From the NCBI GenBank assembly GCA_002789275.1, contig PFSX01000054.1, positions 1-23,248 on the forward strand: DNA of 23,248 nt, written 5' to 3'. This DNA comes from Candidatus Huberarchaeum crystalense (lineage in GTDB: Archaea > Huberarchaeota > Huberarchaeia > Huberarchaeales > Huberarchaeaceae). Each line of letters begins with the position of its first letter. Position 1 is the first letter of the stretch. Shown one piece after another: positions 15,142-21,629 of this stretch. The notes under the pieces are model-generated. The model was not told the DNA's origin. It saw only the letters and a list, made by a program, of their open reading frames with translations, and did not search any database. The position numbers and the translations under genes were made by a program.

Positions 15142-15189
15142 TTGCGATTTTGTTTAAGATTGTATTTTAGAAAAAATTTTAAAAACTTT

Positions 15190-15741
15190 ATGAACAATTA
15201 TTTTATTGCCATTAAGTTGCCATCTGATATTGTAGCAAGCGTTTTCTCTGTTGGCGCGCAAATCAATGAGTTTAGCAAATCAACAATTGTGTCTTATGAA
15301 AATTTACATATTTCTCTTAAATTTTTAGGTGGAGCACTTTCTGATAGACAAGTTGAAGAAGTAAAGAGCGCGCTGCAATCAATCAAATCAAAAATATTTT
15401 TGATTCAACTGCGCGGCATAGGTGCATTTCCTTCACAGCAATTTGCGCGTGTTATATGGCTTGGAGTTGAAGAATCAAAACCGCTTTTTGGTTTAAGAAA
15501 GCAAATTGATGCTGTTTTGCCACCATTATCTCAAGCAGATGTTCACAACTTTGTTCCACATTTGACACTCAGTAGAATAATTTCTGTTTTTGATAAATTA
15601 AAAATGGCGCGCTTTTTCAAGCTCTATAAAAAAACAGATTTTGGAGTTTTTGAGGTTAAGGAGTTTTATTTTATGATGAGCAAAACCTCAAAGATAAGAA
15701 CAACATATGAAGTTTTGGCAAGTTATAGTCTTGTGAATTAA
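15190..15741 (+). CDS. thpR: RNA 2',3'-cyclic phosphodiesterase (2'-5' RNA ligase family)
   Basis: Predicted 183-residue enzyme of the 2H phosphoesterase superfamily. The two catalytic motifs are HIS (residues 40-42, in NLHISLKFLG) and HLT (124-126, in NFVPHLTLSR), which coordinate the phosphate. The N-terminus YFIAIKLPSDI and GIGAFPSQQFARVIWLGVEE are typical of ThpR. The enzyme opens 2',3'-cyclic phosphates and, in reverse, can join tRNA halves through a 2'-5' bond. I chose the ATG at 15190; a TTG at 15142 would add 16 basic residues. It lies 48 bases after DUF655, probably in the same transcript. Its last nine codons are part of a tandem duplication that continues past the stop. Confidence 0.9.
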   Translation: MNNYFIAIKLPSDIVASVFSVGAQINEFSKSTIVSYENLHISLKFLGGALSDRQVEEVKSALQSIKSKIFLIQLRGIGAFPSQQFARVIWLGVEESKPLFGLRKQIDAVLPPLSQADVHNFVPHLTLSRIISVFDKLKMARFFKLYKKTDFGVFEVKEFYFMMSKTSKIRTTYEVLASYSLVN

Positions 15742-15814
15742 TAGAGCATTTATGAATTTGGCAAGTTATAGTCTTGTGAATTAATAGAGCATTTATGAAT
15801 TTGGCAAGTTATAG
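15715..15814. repeat. 2.3 tandem copies of a 43-bp unit copying the end of thpR
   Basis: Copies begin TTGGCAAGTTATAGTC at 15715 and 15758 (43 bases apart), and a 14-base third copy begins at 15801. The first spans the thpR stop codon; the second repeats it identically in non-coding sequence. The partial third copy holds the last codon and TAA stop of the convergent gene at 15809-16459. Confidence 0.92.
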
Positions 15815-16459
15815 GGGCGTATTTTTTTTTATCTCGGATAAGAATCTTTGTATAATCTTTTCTATTATTTTATGCATACTTCTTGCTGCTCCTTTTGTTT
15901 GTTTTGTTTCAGTTATTTCATTATGTCGCTGCTGTTCTTTTAATTTTTTTTTTCCATTATCAGCAAACCCATTAAAACAAGTTTCATATTTTTCAATAAG
16001 TTTGTCTGTTTTATTAGAGTATTCATTTATTTTATTTATATATTCATTTAATATATCTTTGATTTTGTCTTTATTTGAGATTATATAAGACACTCCAACC
16101 AAAGGACTTGTTAACGCATTTGAAATAAGAAGCCATTTTGTTATTTCATAATCGCCTGTTGCTGTCGCGCCAATAACGCTACCAATATATGTCAAAAGCC
16201 CTAATTTGTATGCTTTTAGAGAAACATTTGTTTTTGTGTCTTCTTTCATGTCGCAGTAAAACTTCCACGCAAACGGAAAACATATTGCGCTTAGTGAAAA
16301 GCCACCACTAGCCCCGCCTAAATAATACCACAAGTTCTTGATATATTTATTGCTTGTTGCTCTTTCTGATATGTTGTATTCAACAACGTTTTTTAATTTT
16401 TTTTTGTTGTTGGTTTTTAATTGGTTGTATCTTTTTGTTTTATTATTTAACCAAGCCAT
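15809..16459 (-). CDS. membrane protein of unknown function with a coiled-coil tail
   Basis: Predicted 216-residue protein. Residues 43-65 (LWYYLGGASGGFSLSAICFP), about 84-101 (YKLGLLTYIGSVIGATATG) and 109-127 (WLLISNALTSPLVGVSYIIS) are hydrophobic and probably cross or enter the membrane. The C-terminal 85 residues are Lys/Glu/Asn-rich and likely helical, perhaps a coiled coil (INKINEYSNKTDKLIEKYE). I recognise no family. It is divergent from the gene at 16511, whose product is also membrane-anchored, with 51 bases between the starts. Neither gene contains GCGCGC, unlike most neighbours. The stop codon lies in duplicated DNA from thpR. Confidence 0.65.
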   Translation of the reverse strand: MAWLNNKTKRYNQLKTNNKKKLKNVVEYNISERATSNKYIKNLWYYLGGASGGFSLSAICFPFAWKFYCDMKEDTKTNVSLKAYKLGLLTYIGSVIGATATGDYEITKWLLISNALTSPLVGVSYIISNKDKIKDILNEYINKINEYSNKTDKLIEKYETCFNGFADNGKKKLKEQQRHNEITETKQTKGAARSMHKIIEKIIQRFLSEIKKNTPL

Positions 16460-16510
16460 ATTATATTTGTATTAAAAAGGAGTTTTTAAACTATTGTATT
16501 ATAATATATT
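16460..16510. promoter_or_regulatory. shared divergent promoter region
   Basis: Fifty-one bases separate two divergent start codons. Rightward, TTAAAC (16486-16491) and ATAATATATTATG (16501-16513) form the bipartite motif seen elsewhere in this window. Leftward, the minus strand reads CAAATATAATATG at the start. The two promoters must overlap, so the genes may be co-regulated. Confidence 0.5.
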
Positions 16511-17241
16511 ATGAAAGAAGAAATAAACTATGAAGATGAAGTAAAAAAATATCTACAATCACCAACCCCAAGAGTGGAGAAAGTAAATAAAATACTTGAA
16601 TATATAGAAAAAAACAATATATTTCTGCTTATGATTCAATTTTTTCTTTAGAACCTGAAGAACAAAAAGATTTAAAAGAGAGATTAGGAGAGAAAGGGTT
16701 AAAGAAGTTAACCTATGAGATAGCAAAGAAAGCTTTCTATATGTCTATTTATTATTTAGGTAAAATGGCTAAAAGTAAGAATATTGAGGATATTAATAAG
16801 AATTATTGTCTTGCAGTAGATGGAATAGGAATGATAGATAGAATAGTATCTTGTGCTTTTCTTTTCTATAGAATACCTAAAGAGGGGGGAGAGTTTAAAG
16901 CTTTGAATGAAGAAGGAAGGAGAATAATTGCAAACTATATAGAAAAAATCAAATCCTCACTATTACCAGAAGCAAGTTCAACAAAAGTTTTTTACGAAAA
17001 TTTAATAGATCTTCTTAATGATACTCATGCTTTTGTTATGGAAAAACAAAAAAACTATAACCTTGCTGTTCAAGAAAAAACCGACACAGACAACATAAAC
17101 AAAATACCTATTCAAGGAGAAAACAACACAAAAGATAACAGCGGTGTAACAATGGTTTTGTTTGTTTTTGTTCTGGTATTAGCAGTATTTTTAATAGGTT
17201 CAGCAATCCTAACGAGCTTGCCATTCACTATGTTTGATTAA
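16511..17241 (+). CDS. tail-anchored-type protein split by a -1 frameshift at an A7 run
   Basis: The ATG at 16511 sits on a good promoter and opens a frame that reads MKEEINYEDEVKKYLQ... and stops at 16649 after 46 codons. The -1 frame continues openly from 16615 (CAA TAT ATT TCT GCT) through LEPEEQKDLKERLGEKGLKK and the in-frame ATG at 16741 to the stop at 17241. Joining them at 16609-16615 gives about 243 residues: a helical, charged body and a C-terminal membrane anchor (VTMVLFVFVLVLAVFLIGSA). The shift is either a missing A in sequence or genome, or -1 slippage at A AAA AAC. Without it, a 166-residue protein could start at 16741, but no promoter or Shine-Dalgarno sequence is evident there. 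No family recognised; paired with the divergent membrane gene. Confidence 0.6.
16609..16615 (+). other. candidate -1 slippery heptamer A AAA AAC
   Basis: The zero frame reads GAA AAA AAC, placing A-AAA-AAC in exact register for tandem -1 slippage onto AAA AAA, and the -1 frame is open for 208 codons. Downstream there is only a weak five-pair hairpin candidate (TTCTT/AAGAA). A simple one-base deletion from an A8 run explains it equally well. Confidence 0.45.
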
Positions 17242-17281
17242 GACAAAGACAACAACATAAAACAACTTTAAAAATTAAAAC

Positions 17282-18625
17282 TTATTCAAACTGCTGCTCC
17301 ATTGCGCGCATCATATTTTTGTATTTTTTTGGCATTTTTCCGTCTTGTGCTTCTCCAAGCATTGTTTTCATTAGTTTAAACTGCTTAAAAAACTCTGCAA
17401 CCTCACGCTCAGGAACCCCGCTTCCTTGCGCGATTCGTTTTATTCTTGATAAATTGATTATCTCGGGGTTTTTTCTCTCATCTTTTGTGCAAGAATCAAT
17501 AACAAATTTGTATTTTTTCAATTTTTCTTCGCCAACTTCAAGCATATCATCAGGAATTTTTTGCGAAAAAAGAGGAAGCTTACTGATAATACTTTTAAGC
17601 GGACCTAATTTTTTCATTGAGTTCATTTGGCTATAAAAAGTGTTTAAATCAAACTGACTAATGTCGCTAATGTTTGTATCTTCTAGTTCTTTGCTTTTTT
17701 TCAAATCTTCAATTTTTTCCATTAATGTCTGAATATCTCCGTATCCTAGAAGCTCTGAAACAAATCTTTGCGAATTAAATTGCTCAAATTGCTCCATTTT
17801 TTCACCTGTTCCAATAAAATACACTGGCGCGCCAGTCATTGCACTTGCAGTGATTGCTCCTCCGCCTTTGGCAGAAGAGTCCATTTTTGTTAAGATTACT
17901 CCATTAATTCCAACAGCATTTTTAAATAGTTCTGCTTGTTTTTTTGCACTTTGCCCAATGTCTGCACCAAGAACCAAAAAGCGATAGTCTGGTCTTATTT
18001 CTTTTGTTATATATTTTATTTCTTCAACAAGCCCTTTGTCAAGCATTGATCTTCCTGCTGTATCAAAAATCAAAACATCAAAATTATTTTTATAAGTGTT
18101 GATTTCGCTTTTCCATTTTTCTACAACCTGCTTAATGTCTTTGCTTTTTTTATCAATAAATACAGGAACTTCAATTTGTTGTCCTATTTGCTCGATCTGG
18201 TCCATTGCCCCCGGCCTTGTTGTGTCAAGTCCAAACAAAGCTGCGCGCTTTCCTTTTCGCTTGAAATATAGCGCAAGTTTACCTGCTGTTGTTGTCTTGC
18301 CATTTCCAAACAGCCCACAAAGCAAAATAGAAATAGGTTTTCCTTTTTTTAATTCAAATTTTGTTTCAGCTCCGCAAATTTTTGCAAGCTCTTTGTATAA
18401 AGTAGTAATAAGGTGGTCGCTCGCAGTAGAAATCGCATTTTCTTTTAGTACAGTTGATTTAATCTTTTCGCTGAGTTGAAACACAAGTTCTACATCAACA
18501 TCTGCGCGAATAAGAGCGCGCTGCAATTCCAAAATCACTTTCTCAACTTCTTGTTTATTCAGCTGATTTTTTCCACTAATATTTTCTATAATTTTGCAAA
18601 GAGATTTGCTTAGATTGTCTAACAT
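17282..18625 (-). CDS. srp54: signal recognition particle protein SRP54
   Basis: Predicted 447-residue SRP54/Ffh GTPase, which binds signal peptides of nascent proteins on 7S RNA and docks with FtsY at the membrane. N domain: residues 1 to about 95. G domain motifs: GLFGNGKTTT (104-113, P-loop), DTTRPGA (134-140), DTAGR (188-192) and TKMD (246-249, guanine recognition) with SSAKGG after it. M domain: from about 310, with LGPLKSIISKLPL, SRIKRIAQGSGV (SRP RNA binding; the usual serine-glycine motif is present) and a C-terminal helix with Met-rich segments. The P-loop has Phe-Gly-Asn-Gly in place of the common Gly-x-Gly-Ser-Gly variants, which still fits GxxGxGKT. Single gene, convergent with the unknown gene at 16511-17241. 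Confidence 0.96.
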   Translation of the reverse strand: MLDNLSKSLCKIIENISGKNQLNKQEVEKVILELQRALIRADVDVELVFQLSEKIKSTVLKENAISTASDHLITTLYKELAKICGAETKFELKKGKPISILLCGLFGNGKTTTAGKLALYFKRKGKRAALFGLDTTRPGAMDQIEQIGQQIEVPVFIDKKSKDIKQVVEKWKSEINTYKNNFDVLIFDTAGRSMLDKGLVEEIKYITKEIRPDYRFLVLGADIGQSAKKQAELFKNAVGINGVILTKMDSSAKGGGAITASAMTGAPVYFIGTGEKMEQFEQFNSQRFVSELLGYGDIQTLMEKIEDLKKSKELEDTNISDISQFDLNTFYSQMNSMKKLGPLKSIISKLPLFSQKIPDDMLEVGEEKLKKYKFVIDSCTKDERKNPEIINLSRIKRIAQGSGVPEREVAEFFKQFKLMKTMLGEAQDGKMPKKYKNMMRAMEQQFE

Positions 18626-19003
18626 ATGTTTTTTAATTTTTGAGTATTTTTGTGTTTAATTTTATTACTAATATCTTGCGAGGATAAAGTTAATTGTTGT
18701 TATATTAATAATTTGTTTATGATATTTATTATACTATAGCAAACCCAACAATCTATTTTTCTTTAGGTTTAGTTAAATTTGCTAAAGTTGTGTTAAAGTG
18801 ACAATAGTTATTAAAAGGAAGGTATTTATAAGAGCAGATTTATTATTTTTTGTATATATTCTTTAGTCACATTATCTATCACATCTGACTTAAATATTTT
18901 TTGTATATTTTTTTCAAATGTTAAAAAGGGTTCGTAGGTTGTGGTTGAGTCAGTTGAATTATGATTTATATATTTTTTAGCAATATTGATTTATAAAAAA
19001 AAT
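18626..19003. other. 378-base spacer with a gene remnant and divergent promoters
   Basis: Between the srp54 and deaminase starts. It contains a 54-codon minus-strand open frame without a start codon (18826-18990) and a TATA-like box TTTATATATTTTTT (18964-18977) about 27-40 bases before the deaminase ATG. I see no RNA gene in it. The rest is AT-rich and featureless. Confidence 0.5.
18826..18990 (-). pseudogene. possible C-terminal gene remnant lacking a start codon
   Basis: The minus-strand frame ending at TAA (18828-18826) is open for 54 codons and reads like a protein end (for example STTTYEPFLTFEKNIQKIFK, then VIDNVTKEYIQKIINLLL). Its upstream end is a stop at 18993-18991, and no ATG, GTG or TTG occurs near its beginning. 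It could be a remnant of a deleted gene or chance. Low confidence. Confidence 0.22.
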
Positions 19004-19492
19004 ATGGTTTATAAAAGGCCTTCTTGGGATGAGTATTTTATGAAAATTGTAGACGTTGTTGGCTTGCGATCCACTTGTGACAGAGGGCGCGCAGGTTGCG
19101 TAATTGTAAAAAATAACCATATTTTATCTATAGGTTATGTTGGCTCTCCGCCAGGGTTACCACATTGCGATGAAATAGGGCATTTAATAATCAAATCAAC
19201 AGAAGAAGGTGATAATTCAGGAAAATTGCATGATCATTGTGTTCGTACAATACACGCAGAACAAAATGCCATATGTCACGCAGCTAGAATGGGGGTGGCG
19301 TTAGAAGGAGCAACACTTTATGTTAAAATGGAGCCTTGTCCTGTTTGCTGCCATCTAATAATTGCTGTGGGTATAAAAAGAGTTGTGTGTCAATATAAAT
19401 ATCACACTGCTAAACAAACTAGAGATTTGTTTAGACAAGCAAAGATTCAACTCGTTGTTTTGGAAAATAAAGAAGTGGAATATAAAAAATAG
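19004..19492 (+). CDS. deoxycytidylate deaminase-like protein (ComEB type)
   Basis: Predicted 162-residue zinc-dependent cytidine/deoxycytidylate deaminase family protein. The zinc and catalytic motifs are HAE (in TIHAEQNAICHAA) and PCPVCC (in KMEPCPVCCHLI). The N-terminal LRSTCDRGRAGCVIVKNNHI and GSPPGLPHCDEIGH match the dCMP deaminase/ComEB branch, which converts dCMP to dUMP for thymidylate synthesis. The extra His and Cys residues in PHCDEIGH and HDHCVRTIHAE are typical of this branch. I chose the ATG at 19004 (AAAAAATATG context); a TTG at 18986 would add six residues. It stands alone, convergent with the kinase gene. dCMP versus another cytidine substrate is inferred from motif similarity. 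Confidence 0.88.
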   Translation: MVYKRPSWDEYFMKIVDVVGLRSTCDRGRAGCVIVKNNHILSIGYVGSPPGLPHCDEIGHLIIKSTEEGDNSGKLHDHCVRTIHAEQNAICHAARMGVALEGATLYVKMEPCPVCCHLIIAVGIKRVVCQYKYHTAKQTRDLFRQAKIQLVVLENKEVEYKK

Positions 19493-19508
19493 TTTTTTTT
19501 GCTTTCTG

Positions 19509-20297
19509 TTATTTTATGTTTTTTGTGGGTTTGATTTTCATTTTTTTCATAACTTCATCAACTTGCTTGTGGCTATTCTCTAAACTTCCCGAATTGTCAA
19601 TAAAATAATCAGATATTGCTAAAATATTTCCCATTCCTTGTTTTAGTTCGCGCCGAGTGCGTTTGTTGAAATTTGCGCGCGAATCAGCGCCTTCATCATC
19701 ATATCTGTTGCGATTCTTTGATCTTTTATACCGCATATCTGCGTCTAAATTTACTGCGAGCTGTTTGAAAGGGCCTAACAATTTGTTTAGTTGTTTATAA
19801 GAGTATATTGTTTTAATTCCAGAAACTACAAACTTTTTTATATCCCTCTTTTTTTGCTTTTCAATTTTTTCAATTACTTTGTCAATAATGTATTTGTCTT
19901 TGTATTTTTTAAATAAATAGGTTGCTGCCCACAACACATTTTTTTTATTTGCAACACTCCTTTCTTGTTTAGCAAAATCCCTGACAATATTTCCTGTTTC
20001 AATATGGTAAAAACCATATTTTTCGGCAAGATGTTTTGCGATTGATGATTTTCCAGAAGAGGGCAAGCCAACAACAGCTACAACTGTTATTTTGTCTTTT
20101 GTTTTAGTGGTTTTTGTATTGCTTCCTATATTTTTAATCTTTAATTGTTTCTTGACAAGATTTTCAGCAAGGTTGTTTTTTATCTCCATATTTTTAATCT
20201 TTAATTGTTTCTTGACAAGATTTTCAGTAAATTTATTTTTATTTAATCTAATTTTTGTTATTTTTAATTTCTTGTTATCTTTAATTTTCGCTACCAT
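19509..20297 (-). CDS. UPF0200-type P-loop nucleotide kinase with a repeated N-terminal extension
   Basis: Predicted 262-residue protein. The kinase domain begins near residue 69 with VVAVVGLPSSGKSSIAKHLA (Walker A about 77-85) and contains HIETGNIVRDFAK, where related proteins have the nucleotide-binding GDVIRE-like segment. It ends with RYDDEGADSRANFNKRTRRE and ELKQGMGNILAISDYFIDN, typical of the archaeal UPF0200 family related to adenylate and dephospho-CoA kinases. The first 68 residues are an unusual Lys/Asn/Ile-rich extension with two copies of a 20-residue unit (ENLVKKQLKIKN at 25-36 and 45-56). ATG at 20295-20297 overlaps the upstream stop by one base (TGATG), implying coupled translation. 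Substrate unknown. Confidence 0.8.
   Translation of the reverse strand: MVAKIKDNKKLKITKIRLNKNKFTENLVKKQLKIKNMEIKNNLAENLVKKQLKIKNIGSNTKTTKTKDKITVVAVVGLPSSGKSSIAKHLAEKYGFYHIETGNIVRDFAKQERSVANKKNVLWAATYLFKKYKDKYIIDKVIEKIEKQKKRDIKKFVVSGIKTIYSYKQLNKLLGPFKQLAVNLDADMRYKRSKNRNRYDDEGADSRANFNKRTRRELKQGMGNILAISDYFIDNSGSLENSHKQVDEVMKKMKIKPTKNIK
20125..20232. repeat. 60-bp tandem duplication inside a coding sequence
   Basis: On the plus strand TTTTTAATCTTTAATTGTTT starts at 20131 and again at 20191, with matching flanks, so the unit is 60 bases. It is in frame on the minus strand and yields the 20-residue repeat in the kinase's N-terminal extension. Confidence 0.9.
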
Positions 20298-21121
20298 CAA
20301 ACAAACCCTAAAATTTTATAAATCAAATAGTTGTTGAAAATCTCTAATTTTCTTAGATCATCTGATGAGAATGCAATTATATTCTCTTTGCTAACATCTA
20401 TGCCTGTATTTTTTAAAGTTGCGTAAATTATTACAAAAGTTCCAGAGCTTTTGTTTGCCAATTTAATTAATTCTGTGTCTGTCTCGATACTACAGGTTGC
20501 GTTGAGATATCTATACTCTCCGTTTGCACAAAAAGATCCAAACTCAAACAAAGGAATAAGTCCTTCTGACGGATTGTTTTTTTCAGTTATTATATATATT
20601 CGCTTCGCGCTTTTTATTCCATCAACAGACAAATTTGCGAAATTTGGCTCATTTTTTAGATTAAGCACATCTTGACAATTAGCATAAAGAGTCACATTTT
20701 TTTTGTTTAGTGTTAGATTAGATATTTGGTAAATATTAAATTGATTTTTTGTGTTAAATTGCCAGGGCGTGCCATCTATAATAAAGCTTGCAGAGGTTGC
20801 GTTTTCTTTGATCAACTGACATATTGGGGGTTGCTGATCTTGTTGAGCAAACAGCAAATAACAACACGCAACAATGCAAATTAGTCCAAATAATCCTAAT
20901 ATAATAAGATTTTCTTTTAAAAAACAAATTAATATAGAGGGTTGGTTTTGTGGGCAGGGTTTAGTGTTTTGATTTTTTTTATTGATTTGTTGAGATTTGT
21001 TTTTTTTATTTTTAACAAGAGTAGGAATATTTTGTTGCAAGATTTCATCTTTTTTATTTTTAATTTGAAGAGATTTGTTTTTTTGTTTAGGAGATTTTTG
21101 TTTTTTCTTTTTGCTAACCAT
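20297..21121 (-). CDS. membrane-anchored protein with a lysine/glutamine-rich cytoplasmic head
   Basis: Predicted 274-residue protein. Residues 1-60 are very rich in Lys, Gln and Asn (VSKKKKQKSPKQKNKS...), residues 72-92 (LIILGLFGLICIVACCYLLF) are a single transmembrane helix, and residues 95-274 form an exported domain with several N-x-S/T sites and cysteines. The positive N-terminus predicts it stays inside, with the C-terminal domain outside. No family recognised; near the end KSSGTFVIIYATLKNTGIDV could be part of an alpha/beta domain. It is co-transcribed with the UPF0200 kinase. Its start is only 20 bases from the divergent eS6 start. Confidence 0.7.
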   Translation of the reverse strand: MVSKKKKQKSPKQKNKSLQIKNKKDEILQQNIPTLVKNKKNKSQQINKKNQNTKPCPQNQPSILICFLKENLIILGLFGLICIVACCYLLFAQQDQQPPICQLIKENATSASFIIDGTPWQFNTKNQFNIYQISNLTLNKKNVTLYANCQDVLNLKNEPNFANLSVDGIKSAKRIYIITEKNNPSEGLIPLFEFGSFCANGEYRYLNATCSIETDTELIKLANKSSGTFVIIYATLKNTGIDVSKENIIAFSSDDLRKLEIFNNYLIYKILGFV

Positions 21122-21141
21122 AGTATTTTTACAAATATATT

Positions 21142-21558
21142 ATGGTTCAGATTAATGTTTCTTACAAAGGCAAAACGCGCGCCTTTAAAATTGAAGGAGA
21201 AAATGAAAAAAAGTTATTTAACTCTAAAATTGGCGACAAAATACAGGGTGGTAGTGTTGTTTCAGATTTGTATGGCTATGAATTGCAAGTTGCTGGAGGC
21301 TCAGATAAATCAGGTGTTCCTATGAACAAATCAGTTTTGGGAATTCAGCGAAAGGGTCTGCTTTTAAATAAAAATACTGTTGGCTATGTTGGGCATGGCG
21401 AAAGAAAAGGAACCCGTCGCAGAAAACTCGTAATAGGAACCACTGTTTTTAAAGGCACTGCTCAAATTAATTGCATTGTAGTTAAAGAAGGTGAAAAGAA
21501 ATTTGATGAAATTTTTGAAGCAACAAAGCAAGACAATAAAAAAGAGGTAAAGAAATGA
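21142..21558 (+). CDS. rps6e: 30S ribosomal protein eS6
   Basis: Predicted 138-residue eS6, an archaeal/eukaryotic small-subunit protein. The hallmark GYELQVAGGSDKSGVPMNKS, then GIQRKGLLL and HGERKGTRRRKLVIGTTVFK, match the family. The last 12 residues are a lysine-rich tail. CAAATATATTATG at 21132-21144 precedes the start without a Shine-Dalgarno sequence, suggesting a leaderless transcript. It overlaps the tiny ORF at 21555 by four bases (ATGA). Confidence 0.94.
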   Translation: MVQINVSYKGKTRAFKIEGENEKKLFNSKIGDKIQGGSVVSDLYGYELQVAGGSDKSGVPMNKSVLGIQRKGLLLNKNTVGYVGHGERKGTRRRKLVIGTTVFKGTAQINCIVVKEGEKKFDEIFEATKQDNKKEVKK

Positions 21559-21629
21559 TATGTGGCGTTTTTGAGAGCAAGATGAATGTTTTTGCTTTTG
21601 ATAAAACTAAATTAAGGAAAGCAAAATGA
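21555..21629 (+). CDS. 24-codon ORF bridging eS6 and the DUF106 gene
   Basis: ATG at 21555 overlaps the eS6 stop in an ATGA, and its TGA at 21627 overlaps the next gene's ATG in another ATGA. The 24 codons (MICGVFESKMNVFAF... ending LRKAK) fill the spacer exactly. Double stop-start overlap is what translationally coupled genes look like, so it may be translated as a coupling peptide. It could also be the leftover of a longer gene. The Shine-Dalgarno-like AAGGAAAG for the next gene lies inside it. Confidence 0.35.
   Translation: MICGVFESKMNVFAFDKTKLRKAK

Noticed and set aside
15142..15189. TTG start for ThpR adding 16 residues
   Set aside because: The ATG at 15190 matches the conserved N-terminus of the family.
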